Notes: a model not told the origin generated them from the letters alone. A stretch of 64,000 bases of DNA from Rhizophagus irregularis (GCF_026210795.1 NC_089450.1:2790001-2854000); one strand, 5' to 3'. Counted from the first letter of the stretch, positions 48,719 through 60,210 are shown. Numbers and translations are program-made.

Positions 48719-50296
48719 TTAATGTGATTGTTGTGATCCTTCATTCGATTCAAGTCTATAATTTGAAGTATTATCATCGGATAATCCTTCATTATATAAA
48801 TATTGAATTACGTTTCCTATTCCTCCAAAGCTTATAACTATGTAATAGAAAAAAATTTTTTGAAAATTAATTAGAATTAATACTTTCAATATATTTACAT
48901 ATTTTTGTATATTTTATTTTTATTCAAATTACCTGCCGGAATGATAGCATCAAACACAATATGGCGAACCTATTAATTGAAAATCATTATATTACAATTA
49001 TAATTAAATCAAAAAAACGTAATTTATTTATTTATTTATTTTTTTACCTTTAAAAATATGCAAATGTCATAAATAATAATAGGAATATATTGTAAAATAA
49101 AGACTAAGATATAAGTTAAAACTTTTTTAAAAGTTCTTCTTTCAATATCGGTTAGTTTATTAAATGAGTCTGCAATGGATGAATTGTCGTCTTTAACATT
49201 GCGAATTACTTTCATTACATGTGCGTAACAAAACATGGTAGTTGTCAATGTGGTGAATATAAGGACAATAACCAACATTGCTACATTATTGTATCCGACT
49301 TTAGTACCGCACCTAAAAAGAATTACAGTGTGAATATCTTTCACGTGATATTTTATAATATATGACGTAACTATTTAACGTACGAATAATTTCGAGATCC
49401 GTAGGCGTTTATTGAACTTAGGGGGATTATTAATGATATGAAAATAATTGGAAGCCAAATTTTATAATCATATTTTCCCAAAGCCAAATGGCGCTCTTGT
49501 ACTACACGTAACCAAGTTACAATAGATATAGCTGCAACCTATTAATATAAATTCCGGTGATTAAGTTGATTAAGTTTCATGTATAAGAAACAGATGCTAC
49601 CAGATTTATTTTATTAAAACAAAAAATTACCAATAATATATTTAGCAAAATGAAGATTGTGAAAAATATTCCAAGGATTTCACAAAATAGAAATGGCCAT
49701 GAGATGGTTTCGTTCTTATTTATGAATTCTGTTCTCTTTGAAGCTGCATATGACTATATAAATTGTCGATATAATTTAGTTTAAAATTGTAGTTAATTTG
49801 ATACAAATTTTAAAATTTTATCAATTTACTTACGAACTCTATTAAGATGGATGACGAATATAGAAAATCTTAAATATAAGGATAATAATTATTATAAATA
49901 CCGTAAAGATTGTTATTAGAATAATTGATATCATGAATAAATTTTATTTAGTACCTGTAATTGCTATATAAAATGGAAATCTAAATGATAATGAAACATT
50001 ACTATGACCATATTTCCATCGTGAAAATGTTCCTAAAGAACCAAATACATTTAAAAAATTTTAAATCAAAAATAAAATTTTTTAGTTCAATCAAATTACT
50101 TACGATAAAATATATATAAAGTTCCTAGAAAACTAAAGGAATTAAAAACTAATGGAATAATCATTACAATGTAAAAATCAGTTTTAGCACCATAACCATA
50201 AGACGAATGTCCTTGAGCATTACTTATAGGTATCATAAAAAAAAGAAACGATAAAATAAAAATAACGATATAGGTCGAATATGATCGTAAATTCAT
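48719..50296 (-). CDS. Seven-helix receptor-like membrane protein
   Basis: Eight exons join in phase to 334 residues: 50296-50104, 50032-49955, 49868-49834, 49753-49631, 49538-49384, 49312-49048, 48969-48933 and 48837-48719. All introns are GT-AG. The protein starts with a signal-peptide-like segment (TYIVIFILSFLFFMIPISNA), a short Gly/Tyr/Ser luminal part, then about seven hydrophobic helices. A long basic loop (MKVIRNVKDDNSS ... FNKLTDIERRTFKK) lies before helix 6. It ends GGIGNVIQYLYNEG and a polar tail. The topology and the N..QYxxNEG end resemble fungal Git3/cAMP-receptor-like GPCRs, so nutrient or signal sensing at the plasma membrane is possible. The family name is inference; the gene structure is well supported. 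Confidence 0.75.
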
Positions 50297-50748
50297 TTTT
50301 GTTTTTTAAAAAATATGTATATATCAAATAATATTTAAAATTAAAGGGAATGTGAAATATAATTATATGAGATGATGATAATTATTGATTGGCTTTTATA
50401 TATTGTTTATATCCAAAAAAAACTGAGAATTATTGTTCGCTGTGTTACATTTAAAAGTAGCTTACATTTTCTAGTATCATTGTGCATAATTATTTTGATG
50501 GTAAGTGCGGCACTTAAAGTTGTGATACAATTTAATATAAGTAAAATTTTTTTTAATTGGTTAATTTGTTAAATTAAATTACAGTTACATAAGATTCACT
50601 TGATCACCGTAAAGTTTGTTTATTTGTTGAAAAACTTAAAAATATTATAATAATAAATTTATAATATTACAAAAGTAATATTACGAACAAAGGAGGAAGT
50701 AAAAACGATTATAATAATTTTATTAAATTAAAAATTTAACTTGTCGAA

Positions 50749-51333
50749 ATGTTAGACTTGGAATTTTTTACAGAATTTGTCGCTACTGCGCCACCTGATA
50801 CTAAAAAAGATAATGCAACGTATCACAAAATTATTTATTGAATAACCTAATGAATTACATATACAAAATATTTACATAACATAATTTTTAAGTAATTTGC
50901 TACAAAAAAAAAAAATATTTGCGACCATTCAAATGATAACATTATATAAAAAATTCAGCTTAAGTAAAAAAGTACTTAACCATAACCTCATAAATTATTC
51001 TAATAATAGAAGAGTTCACAGATACTCGTGTTAAATCTAAGTTTATTAATTAAATAATTATATTTATCTCAGGCTGGAGTAACAAGAAAACGCTACCAAT
51101 TAACGGACGTTCGTCATTTTTGGTCACCAGGTCTAAAAAATTTATGTTAATGTTATTTTTCTAATGGTAATACTTATTAAGTAAGTCTAATTAATGCAAG
51201 TAATATAACCTTTCATTTACAGGAGTCATCTGCCCTAAACGAATATAACTTCAATACATATTGTATGCCAATTTTTTTTTGGCTCAATGACCAGAAAAGA
51301 AAATTGGGAGTCACTTTGAATGATTCTTTCTAA
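50749..51333 (+). CDS. Possible small multi-exon gene
   Basis: Three coding-like blocks lie in order. 50749 onward reads MLDLEFFTEFVATAPPDTKK and reaches a GTATCA donor near 50818. 51073-51130, after TTTATCTCAG, reads AGVTRKRYQLTDVRHFWSP. 51223-51333, after TTCATTTACAG, reads ESSALNEYNFNTYCMPIFFW, then NDQKRKLGVTLNDSF and stop. The acceptors are good, but the donors are weak and the phases do not join without a further exon or another donor. No domain is recognised. It may be a decayed or incompletely resolved gene. Confidence 0.3.
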
Positions 51334-52120
51334 CAGCCCTCATAATATACCGAATTCAACAAAATCCATAAAAAAGTATGTATTTTTCTAAAGATTCGCG
51401 TTAGAGTGAGCGTGAATACTTTATCAAATAACTTCCTATTCTTTTTTTTTTTCTTGTATGTCAATTTTTCAATTTATCTATTATTTGCGCTAAATTTACT
51501 TGATAGTGCAGCACGATAACATGGAAATATATGTGTGTATTCTAAATAAAATGAGTTCAAATTCTGGATAGTTATTAATATTCTTAAATGGATTAAACAT
51601 CATATGTACAGTTTCACTTCTATAATTATACTGTACCACATTGTAAACAATGTTACATTTTAATCCCAACGATAATCAATTTTACCGACAGTGCCAATAT
51701 AGTTTCAGTTTTTTCTATTTACAAAAAAATCAAGTGAAACTTTTTGCTTATCATAAATAAGTCAATAAAAAAATAGAATATAATACAAAACTTTCCTAAA
51801 TTTAAAAAAAAAATTAAAAAATTTCGATATAGTTGATATTTCTTATTGAAATTTAATTTATTCAAACATTTCTTTTTTAGGGAGGCTTTCTAATAAAAAA
51901 TATTAAAAAATAAATTGTGTACTCTTTTAATTTATTTACTTTTTGATTATATTAAACGGGTCTATACAAAAATAGATGATGGGATGAGTACCATTGAGTT
52001 CAAAATCATTGAATACAAGACGCGGACGAAATACCCCTTAAAGATCAAACTATATATTGTATAATCATATAAACTGGTCTAATAATTTCAATGCTTGCAC
52101 CTCCCCTTTCTTCTCCATAT
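51334..52120. other. Intergenic region
   Basis: No coding or repeat structure recognised. Confidence 0.5.
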
Positions 52121-52410
52121 TAGAGATTGAAACTGATTAACGTTAATCGACTAATTAACCGATTAAGACGGTTAACCGGTTAAAGTATCTCAAAAATAGA
52201 TTAATCGTCCGTGAAATTTCGGTCACGTGTTCTTCAAACTAATGTTCTAACAAACGAATTTTTTATTAATGCTGTAATAATAAGAATAAAATACAACTAA
52301 ATATATGAGTAAACCGATTTGTAGCCAAAAAAAAAAAAAAAAAATTAATTAATCGATTATAAGCAGTCGGTTAATCCGTTTATAATTTTTATGGTCGGTT
52401 CCAACTTCTA
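52121..52410. mobile_element. Possible TIR element (about 290 bp)
   Basis: The left tip TAGAGATTGAAACTGATT and the reversed right tip TAGAAGTTGGAACCGACC agree at 12 of 18 positions. ATTAACCGA blocks follow inside both ends (about 52156 and, reversed, 52370). The right tip ends exactly where the MITE at 52411 begins. It is a weaker case than the other elements. Confidence 0.4.
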
Positions 52411-52585
52411 CCCTATAAAAAAATTTATCCGTTATTTCTGTAAAAACTCCGTAAAAATGAGCCTTTCACGGATCCATTCACGGAAAATGTAAATAATTCG
52501 ATAAATTCCGCGATATAAGGTTATTAATTCCGGAAATATGAGCCTTTTACGGAAAAAAGATGAATGGATTGACTTTTTTTACAGA
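52411..52585. mobile_element. Short MITE, copy 2 (about 175 bp)
   Basis: Matches the element at 29517-29698 along most of its length, starting CCCTATAAAAAAATTTATCC. The right terminus is degenerate (TTTTTTTACAG instead of TTTTTTTAGGG). No ORF; the frame at 52560-52742 is chance. Confidence 0.7.
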
Positions 52586-53217
52586 GCTAGTAGCTCATTT
52601 CTTTTTTCTCCCTGGCTCCTTCTTGACTCATTTTTTATTTTTATGTGCTGTAAATTTGGTACTGACGAATCACGATGAGCAAATAATCTACATTCTATAT
52701 ACAGTGTGGAATATATTATATTACATGATTAACATGATTTAAAAATTGGCTAATTTGGTACTACTTAAGTACATAATGTTTTGGTTACGTTCGACAACTT
52801 ATAACCTTATTTCATAACCGCAATGATAATACCGTAACTAAAAATAAGCACCCCTGGCTAGAATTATGAAAAATTATGTTTGTTTGGAATTATGTGCAAA
52901 AAATGAGGAGCTTAATTTCGGGGGAATACGGTATTTATTATTATGAACCTTATTAAATTTGTGGAAAACGGTATACATAATGCACAGGAATTACATAATA
53001 TTCGCTATAGAAAAATTGAAAAAACCATTAAAGCAATGTTCAGGAATGGTCGAATGGGCGACCTAAATAAATTACTGCAAGTGTTTCAGTGTATTTAGTT
53101 ACGTAAGACATAATTCAATTGATTCATTCTCCTTCCATAAGAACTGAACTTTAGCAAGATAATTGGAAAATATAGGTATAAAAATATCTTCATAGAACCG
53201 TTGGAAGACACGTTATA

Positions 53218-53726
53218 TTAGGGTGCGCGGTCAACTAAATTATATATGGTCCCATATAAAAAATTTACTATTAAAGAATTTTCAGGCAATAATACAACTT
53301 TCATGAAATTAGCGGTATTACCCGTTAATTTGTATTTAACTAACATTCAGAAAGTATAAAAATTAAATAAATACCCAAAAACTTGAAGAATAATGTGAGT
53401 CTTGCTTTTTGAAAAACACTAAAGAAAAAAATTTTTCCTTATGTAGATACGTCCGAAAGTATTATTTTATTTATTTTTGAGACACAGGCGATCTTTTTGG
53501 AAAAAAAACAGACTATCGCATAAAAGAGTCGACAATTTAGAATACTTTTGTAGAATTTTGAATGTAAATAATTAGAAGAATTTAATGTTATGGAAGTATG
53601 AAAACATATCAATTTAGTAAGAAATTTATTATAAAATGTAATTAATCAAGAAAAATCTTTAATAGTAAGTTTTTATTTGGGTCCATATATAGTTTTGATT
53701 TAATTAGTTGAGTCCGCGCACCCTAA
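53218..53726. mobile_element. TIR element, about 509 bp
   Basis: The left end TTAGGGTGCGCGGTCAACTAA and the reversed right end TTAGGGTGCGCGGACTCAAC continue with TATATATGG, CCCA, ATAAAAA and TTACTATTAAAGA on both sides. The inverted repeats reach about 65-75 bp with small gaps. Flanks CGTTATA (left) and CGTTGCA (right) might be a worn target duplication. The interior has no ORF. Confidence 0.75.
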
Positions 53727-53798
53727 CGTTGCATGATATGTCACGCGATGTCGATCATACTTGAAGTTTAACCCTGTCGAGTATTGATAACTTATGGG

Positions 53799-54304
53799 CT
53801 ATAACAAAAAATAAGATGAAATAGACGTTGTGGGAAAAAATGGCCGAATATCTTAAATCTAATGAGACATGCAATGGTTAATTATTGAAAATAATAGTGA
53901 ACGTATATCTTACCCAACCATTGATTTTTTTTCTGTAGATCTTGGAATAAGCGGTTAAGGGCTTTTTGTACCGGTTCTAAGTTCGTCATCAGTAGCTCAT
54001 CTTTGGCTATAAAAGTAGATGATTTTAATAAGCTATTTTGTAAAAAAAAAACGCAAAATAAATTTAAAATCATAAAATTAATTAAAAATTTATCGCGATA
54101 TTTGAATATTTTTTGATTTTCGCTTTTTTGGTCCCACGCAATATTAGATCGATATGTTTTTTTATATCGTAATTTATCAGAAATTAAATGTTTTCTAGTT
54201 TCTACTGATTGATAGATTTGTACAATTTGGTAACTTGATGCTTTTAGCAAGAAACGGACAATTTGAGATTGTAACATTATACATACATGAAGATGATTGA
54301 TCAT
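53799..54304 (-). CDS. Unidentified two-exon gene
   Basis: Exon 1 (54304-53914) gives 130 residues from MINHLHVCIMLQSQIVRFLL, through a basic middle part and a hydrophobic stretch (FLINFMILNLFCVFFLQ), to LEPVQKALNRLFQDLQKK NQWL. A GTAAGATAT donor and an AAG acceptor join it in phase to exon 2 (53851-53799), DIRPFFPTTSISSYFLL and stop. The total is 147 residues. An alternative acceptor TTTTATAG at about 54011 could mean that only the C-terminal part is coding. The hydrophobic stretch could be one membrane helix. No domain is recognised. Confidence 0.4.
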
Positions 54305-55400
54305 TCAAGCATTGGATTCTTTAGAAGTATACGACCTAAAATGTTGTCGATACAGTAAGTAAAACCCAATCCAATATGTATCTGGAGGTTAAATATGATA
54401 AAATTACGGTAAATAAGGTACCAAAATATTAAAATGTAAAATATTTATGTTGATTAAATAATTTAAATTTTTAATTTACTCAAGCTGATATACAGTATGC
54501 TGAAATTTGCTTTATTTTAAAATTTTATTATATTGCGTTCAATGCGTTGCTATAAATTTATGTTTACTACAATATTGTTAAACTCAAATTAATTATGATA
54601 TTACTATTAATGCGTATAACAAATAAAAAGAAAATAATAATGTTGTAGAAAAACAAATTTAAAATAACGAAACCGTATTAATATGTAACGATTTTTAAAT
54701 TATTATTAAATGATTTGAAATTAATTACTATAAGTTTTGTCTATGCGATTTTGCAGATTGTAAATTTGTCACATGGTTAATTTTTTAATACTGTAATGCT
54801 GGCCGGAAGAATTTTTTATGGCGATTAAATCAAGGAAAATCACGTGATTTAAGAATAAGTCTCAATTGTTCTACATTCATAAAACCTCTTTTTCTAATAA
54901 TGATAATAACCTACAGATCAATATGGCGTGCGGTCACATTTTTGAATATTTTTGGAATAAATAATATTTTTTATAGAGGTGAACGCTTGACCCGCTTGAC
55001 CGAAGAATAAGTGTGATTGCGTTTCCTATCGGGCGAGTATTGGGTATTCGAATATACAATCACAAAAACTGCGTACACCATTTTGAAAAAATGGCGATAA
55101 TATTAAGAATATTTAGTAGAAAAATTCATCGATTAATCACGAATAAATTTAAATTATTTTACTTCGTAATTTAAGCTTTAATTTAATACTTCAGTAGTTG
55201 TTTCATGCATTTGTTAGAGAAAATTCATTTTTATTAAACTTTTATGTTATTTATTAAAAATAATTGTAACTTTCTATTATAATTGTACATTTTTTCTAAA
55301 AAAAATTTAGCTTTTAAAATTTTTAAATTATATAATATTAATCTTCACTTAATTTAGACGATGTGTGAATGCTTTGCCATACTACTTGATTCTCTTATTA
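54305..55400. other. Intergenic region
   Basis: I see nothing coding. A GC-richer patch lies at 54980-55090 without recognisable structure. Confidence 0.5.
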
Positions 55401-56882
55401 CTAATTTTCTGTCGGATTTAGGAGATGGTTCGTATCGTACTATTTAAAGAGTTAATTAATTATTAGTATTGAGGAAAAAAAAATGAATAATTAGAATTAA
55501 GAATAAAAATTACATACTGTAGAATGCCATAAAGTTACCGAAATTTTTATGGCATCTAATAGTGTTCCATGTTGATAATGCCAAAACGATCCAACATAAA
55601 CATGCTATTACATATATATATTTTAAAAAAAGAGAATCATTAGTATAATTTTTATAGGCTAATTTAAAAACAATATAAAATTATGCAAAATTATTATTAC
55701 CGTATAATAAAAAATGTACACGTAAGCATGATACTATACTGAAAGCATTGTATCAATTTATTTTTTCGTTCACAGAGACTAACCATATCAAAATATAATA
55801 ATAAGGCTTGAATAAAATTTCCTATATACACGATAAACATTATATAATGTTTTTCATCCCTCACCTAAATACGTTGATGTAAATTGTTTTAGTATATAAT
55901 AACATTATATTAAAGAACAAAAAAATAATGTACTTACACCTTTGAGCATAAAAAATGAATAATAAAGGAATATTATGTTGAATGGCACTTGATAATTGAT
56001 AAATAGGTTTCGAGAACTAATTCGTCTTTTTGTTAGTGCTATTCCTACTAAATAAGCAACTAACAATAATCCTATCATCATTATCTGGGCATGAAACAAT
56101 GGAAATTGGACCTCATATATTGCATGCATTTCTAAGCCAAAAAATAAAAAAGAAAAATTTAGTAACTAAATAAATATATATACGCTAAAGGATTCGAATA
56201 AATGGATTGATTATTTACCTTTAATCTCATCATGCCTAGAATATTTGAATTCATATACCAGAGACCATATTCTAAGATAAAAAAAAATGAAATAAAATAA
56301 ATTTAATTTAATATTTTTTTTTTTTTTTTTTTTTTTGGTTACAAATTAAAAGATATTATCGCTTACCCTTTCTTCCATATTAAGTACACATCTAATGTAT
56401 ATAGTAATTGAAATAAAATTGAAATTGCAATTAAAAAAGATGAACCTATTATATAAAACTTAAGATTTGCAAAACATGACTTAGTATGGTCTCTACAATG
56501 AAAATATTGAGTATAAAAACTAGCTATCCCTCCAATAATAGGAAATATATGTACACCAAGGAATGCTAATCCATGATAAACAGTTTTACCATAGAACTAC
56601 AAATAATAAAATAAATTAATAGCTAGTATTAATACATTAAACGATCATCTTCAGCATAAAACATTATATTACCATAATCATCCCTGATATTATAGGAAAA
56701 AATATTAATGGAATAAGTATAAAATACATGTCGAATTCTCCTGTTAAGATTAAAGTGCTAACGAACAGAAAACTATATATGAACATATCTATAATATATG
56801 TGTACAAGAAAACCTTTTCTATACGCTTTAACCCTTTATAAAATTTACGAAGTATTCTATAAAGAACAACTAGTGGATTCAT
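55401..56882 (-). CDS. Multi-pass membrane protein, unknown family
   Basis: Seven exons join in phase to 297 residues: 56882-56673, 56596-56367, 56271-56219, 56131-55938, 55864-55784, 55604-55518 and 55439-55401. I start at ATG 56882 (MNPLVVLYRILRKFYKGLKR) because the longer frame has no ATG. Hydrophobic helices include YTYIIDMFIYSFLFVSTLIL, MYFILIPLIFFPIISGMIM, YIIGSSFLIAISILFQLLY, MMIGLLLVAYLVGIAL, NIIFLYYSFFML and MFIVYIGNFIQALLLYF, about seven in all. Loops are basic (KRRISSRN), and CRDHTKSC could form a disulphide. The last exon phase is the least certain. It is not clearly homologous to the receptor-like gene at 48.7 kb. Both are minus-strand and intron-rich. Confidence 0.65.
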
Positions 56883-57823
56883 TTTTAGGATAAGGTAAAT
56901 CCAAGAGACCAGCTGATGGATAAAAGAAAAGGAAGATAACAAGGAAAATGAAAATTATTAAGATAACAAATAGATGAAATTTTAAAATAACGAGGAGATA
57001 AAATTATTAAGATAACGAAGATATTAAGATAACGAAAGGATGAAAATTATTATAGAAAAACTGAAAGGAGATATTTATGAAGTACGTCAATAATTATTGC
57101 GAGCGCTTATTTATATTTTTAAATACAAAAGATTATATTCCCTTGTTAAAAAAAAAAATATTTTTTTAAAAAAATAAATGAATAAAATCTTAAGTGATAA
57201 CCTTTGTGAATTTTCGTGAATTTACTTGCTTTGGTTAAATATAGAAAATTGTATAATAAGAATTTTTTTGATAAATAAAATAAAAAAAAAAAATTTTTTT
57301 TTTAAGATTTGCTGATATTTCTTCTTGTTTTCTGACGAAAATTTGTTCTATATTAAATTCAATTTATGAACAATAAAAAAAAATAAAAATAAAAAAAAAA
57401 ATTTTTTTTTTACCCTAGAACGTCTGAAACGTGAACATAATAAAAAAAACATGTTTAAACCGGCATTTAGGGAGGACAATGTTTCAGTTCACAGCTAATC
57501 TTTAATAAGTCAAGATCATTGTGTTCCCGCAGGCCGCAGTAATAATCAGTAAATAATCAGTAATAATATAATAAAAATACAACCATACTTGAGATTAACT
57601 AGACAATGAACTCAAACATTGCATAGCATTTAATATGTTTAATCTTGGTAAATCTTTCTTTAAATCATATGGACACTTTATGAAAATGAAATTTGGCAAA
57701 TTTTCCCTTTTATTAATTAATCATTAGTTATGAAGAAATTGTGCATCGTGATTGGATAATTTAATTTTTAATTCTATTAATAGTATTTTTGTATTTGACT
57801 AGGGATCCCGGATAATTAAAATA
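56883..57823. other. Intergenic region upstream of the membrane gene
   Basis: Tandem GATAACGA/GATAACAAATAGATGAAA-type units occur at 56935-57060, close to the gene start. Long A/T homopolymers follow. No ORF. Confidence 0.45.
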
Positions 57824-58039
57824 GTAATCCCCTGTCGCACTTGTCGCACTAAGTGTCACTCATCACCTTCATACTAATTTAAAAATTGCGAGTGATTAGC
57901 TGAGTTTATAAATGACCGGGAATCTTCGTTTACTTATTTCCCGGCCTCACATAGATAGCCGGGAAATTATTAAGTTTAGTTAAAATAGTTAAGTTTAAAA
58001 TAGTTAATATTTAATGAGTGACACACTCCAGGGGATTAC
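57824..58039. mobile_element. Short TIR element (about 216 bp)
   Basis: The left end GTAATCCCCTG ... GTGTCACTCAT and the reversed right end GTAATCCCCTGGAGTGTGTC (then ACTCAT) form an inverted repeat with a gap in the left arm. The interior has GC boxes CCCGG and CCGGG. A target duplication is not clear. Confidence 0.6.
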
Positions 58040-58066
58040 CCATTTATTTCATGGGAAGGGAACATT

Positions 58067-58096
58067 AGGGTTTTTTTTCTTTCGGGAAAAAACCCT
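58067..58096. other. Hairpin AGGGTTTTTT / AAAAAACCCT
   Basis: A perfect 10-bp inverted repeat with a 10-nt loop (TTCTTTCGGG) lies 28 bp beyond the TIR element. It could be a transcription end signal, a scrap of an element or a cruciform. No gene obviously uses it. Confidence 0.5.
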
Positions 58097-58188
58097 ATTA
58101 TCCATAATACAAATTATAAGACAACTTGTCTTACAAAGAATCACTTTTTTACTTTGTAGAAACTATTGCGTCACAAAATAAAATTTTT

Positions 58189-58413
58189 TAATGCGACCAT
58201 AAGGACCACTCACAATTAGTGGATTTATACAATCAAATTGATTGTGCCCTTAGAGAGCTTCAAGAACGTAAATCGGAATATGAACGTTTATTTTTTAAAA
58301 TATTGTGCTTTTTTGCAACGCTTCTAGTTGTTAGTAATTGGTGTATTGACATTATGTTGTTAGTATATCACAGCATCGATAGAAGTACTTGTAAAAAAAA
58401 AATTTTTAAATAA
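58189..58413 (+). CDS. Small possible membrane-anchored protein or exon
   Basis: The frame reads CDHKDHSQLVDLYNQIDCAL, a charged helical part (RELQERKSEYERLFF) and a hydrophobic segment (ILCFFATLLVVSNWCIDIMLL) before a Lys-rich end. It looks like protein but has no ATG in frame, so it would have to be an exon whose upstream partner I cannot find. A coiled coil followed by one membrane helix is the most that can be said. Confidence 0.25.
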
Positions 58414-58632
58414 AAATACGCTCAGCGCTTATTGCAAATACAACACTTACTCGGCAGAAAGTTTAAAAAAAATTAAATATTTTATTTAAATATTGTCAAA
58501 AATAAGATAAAATGGTTACACAATTTATTTCTGCGATTCTATATATATTATGCCAGAATATAACTAAAGAAATAAAGAGAATAATGAAATATAGAATGAA
58601 ATCGAAAATTTTACTACCAATAAATCAAAATT

Positions 58633-59400
58633 TTATCGTTGAAATCCCGAAGGATTATTCAAAAAAGCAAGAACTTGCTGAATATCCATATTAGGAATAA
58701 TGATAAAATTTGTCTGAGGAGAATTAATGGTAATGTTAAGAAATATACCAGATTGAGGTGAAGAGAATTGCGGTGATGAATCATTATTAGACGAAGATGG
58801 TTGATTATGATTATTGCGATTAGTATTGTTTGAATCGTGATTATTATTACCACTGGGTTGTTGATAATTGTGATATTGCTGCTGATGATTAGGTGAAGCA
58901 ACATTGTGTCGCTGATATTGTTGATTATGATTAGGTGAATTAGCTGTGGGTTGCTGATCAGAAGAGGTAGTCACGTTATTGTCTGACGTGGGTTGCCGAC
59001 CGGGAGAGATAGTGGCGTTATTGCTATAGTTAGAAATGGCGTTATTATGTTGTTGATAGTTAGTATCACATTCATCGCTATTAGGTGAAACGATATCGTG
59101 TTGCTGATATTGCTGATTATGATTGGGTGATGCAACATTAGGCTGATCGGGAATTGTGGTTTGTTGGTTATTATATTGTTGATAGTTAGCATCATTAGCA
59201 TCATTAGCATCATGGTGATTAGGTGAAGAGGCATTGAGTTGTTGATCGAGAGAGATAGTGTTTGACATGAGTTGCTGATCAGAAATCATGTTATTAACAT
59301 CATTGCAATATGTATCGTACGTCTGGGAAACGGTTGTTTGTGAATTTGATTCGTAGTAAACATTGACATCAAAATTATTTGAAGAATTATGAGTGACCAT
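58633..59400 (-). CDS. Asn/Gln-rich prion-like protein
   Basis: A single uninterrupted 255-residue frame from ATG 59400. It begins MVTHNSSNNFDVNVYYESNS and continues with long Asn/Gln/His/Ser-rich repeats of the kind SPNHNQQYQ and NYQQHNN. It closes with a hydrophobic module, SGIFLNITINSPQTNFIIIP then DIQQVLAFLNNPSGFQR. The repeat units are of uneven length and encoded by similar codons, which suggests slippage. The C-terminal module is also present in the broken gene at 4205-4691, so it is probably the conserved, functional part. No signal peptide. Self-assembly is possible from the composition, but that is inference. The overlapping frames in other phases are shadows. Confidence 0.75.
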   Translation of the reverse strand: MVTHNSSNNFDVNVYYESNSQTTVSQTYDTYCNDVNNMISDQQLMSNTISLDQQLNASSPNHHDANDANDANYQQYNNQQTTIPDQPNVASPNHNQQYQQHDIVSPNSDECDTNYQQHNNAISNYSNNATISPGRQPTSDNNVTTSSDQQPTANSPNHNQQYQRHNVASPNHQQQYHNYQQPSGNNNHDSNNTNRNNHNQPSSSNNDSSPQFSSPQSGIFLNITINSPQTNFIIIPNMDIQQVLAFLNNPSGFQR

Positions 59401-59483
59401 GGTTTTTCTTATATTTTATTAAATTGATGGAAAATGATGAATTTTTTTTTCAAGATTAATTTTTTTTTTTTTTTTTTTGAGAA

Positions 59484-59545
59484 AGGAGAATTTCAGAGGT
59501 TTTTATATTTTTTTCGAGGGAGGAGAATTTCAGAGGTTTTTATAA
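59484..59545. repeat. Direct repeat just upstream of the Asn/Gln-rich gene
   Basis: GGAGAATTTCAGAGGTTTTT occurs twice, about 33 bp apart. It lies roughly 85-140 bp before the ATG of the minus-strand gene, so it could be part of its promoter or 5' leader. Confidence 0.55.
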
Positions 59546-59760
59546 GAAAAAATTCTTGTAAATGCATCTATTCTTGTGTAGCATGAAAAGCTATTTTTGT
59601 TGTTAAATTCTTTAATACGATCAAAAAGAATGGTCCAATGGTGTTTTGCATACTATTATTTTTCTTGCGATTTGCGCGTTCATTTTTACTTTATTTTTAT
59701 TTTAAGAAAGGTAGGAAATCTTTTGATACAATGCAAAATTACAGAGGTAATAATTACATA

Positions 59761-60210
59761 CTAACTAGGTAACGAGAAAATGCACATCCCATACACGATC
59801 CACCATTCGAAAGAACCTGATGATAGTGACATAGTCGCAAGCATCAGTAATCGAACAGGGTTAAATATTAAAATAAAAATTAAAAGGGATAGAAGAATAA
59901 TAAAAGAAAAAAGAAAATTAAAATCTACCAACTAAAGAAAAAAACCCCGTATCTTCCTTTGACCCGAGGGCCAACATACGTGAATACAGTTAGGTGCGTG
60001 ATTGGGTATCAATGACGAAGGACCCGCCACAGGACCAATTTGGCGCGATCGTTTCTTCCGATAAGATTTGATTTGTTGATAGAACGTAATAACGGGAAAT
60101 ATTGCCAATTTTAGGTAATTTGGTGATTTCAAGATCAAATTTTTTAAGTACGCGTATAACCAATAAGCAAATAACCGGGAAAAGGAGGACGTCCGCTTGA
60201 AATTTGCCAC
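59761..60210 (-). CDS. Candidate two-exon membrane protein
   Basis: Exon 1 (60210-59980) reads MANFKRTSSFSRLFAYWLYA, then a basic stretch (SYRKKRSRQIGPVAGPSS) to CIH. A 48-nt intron (59979-59932, GTATGT to TTCTTTAG, unusually GC-rich) would join it in phase to exon 2 (59931-59761). Exon 2 encodes a hydrophobic helix (FLFSFIILLSLLIFILIF) and FEWWIVYGMCIFSLPS. Exon 2 stays open for 56 codons, which supports the join. Unspliced, the product would be 92 residues ending at the acceptor. 133 residues spliced. No domain is recognised. Confidence 0.45.

Noticed and set aside
58659-59234. Two further minus-strand frames over the Asn/Gln-rich gene
   Set aside because: They are shadows of the 255-residue frame, produced by its AAT/CAA-rich codons read in another phase.
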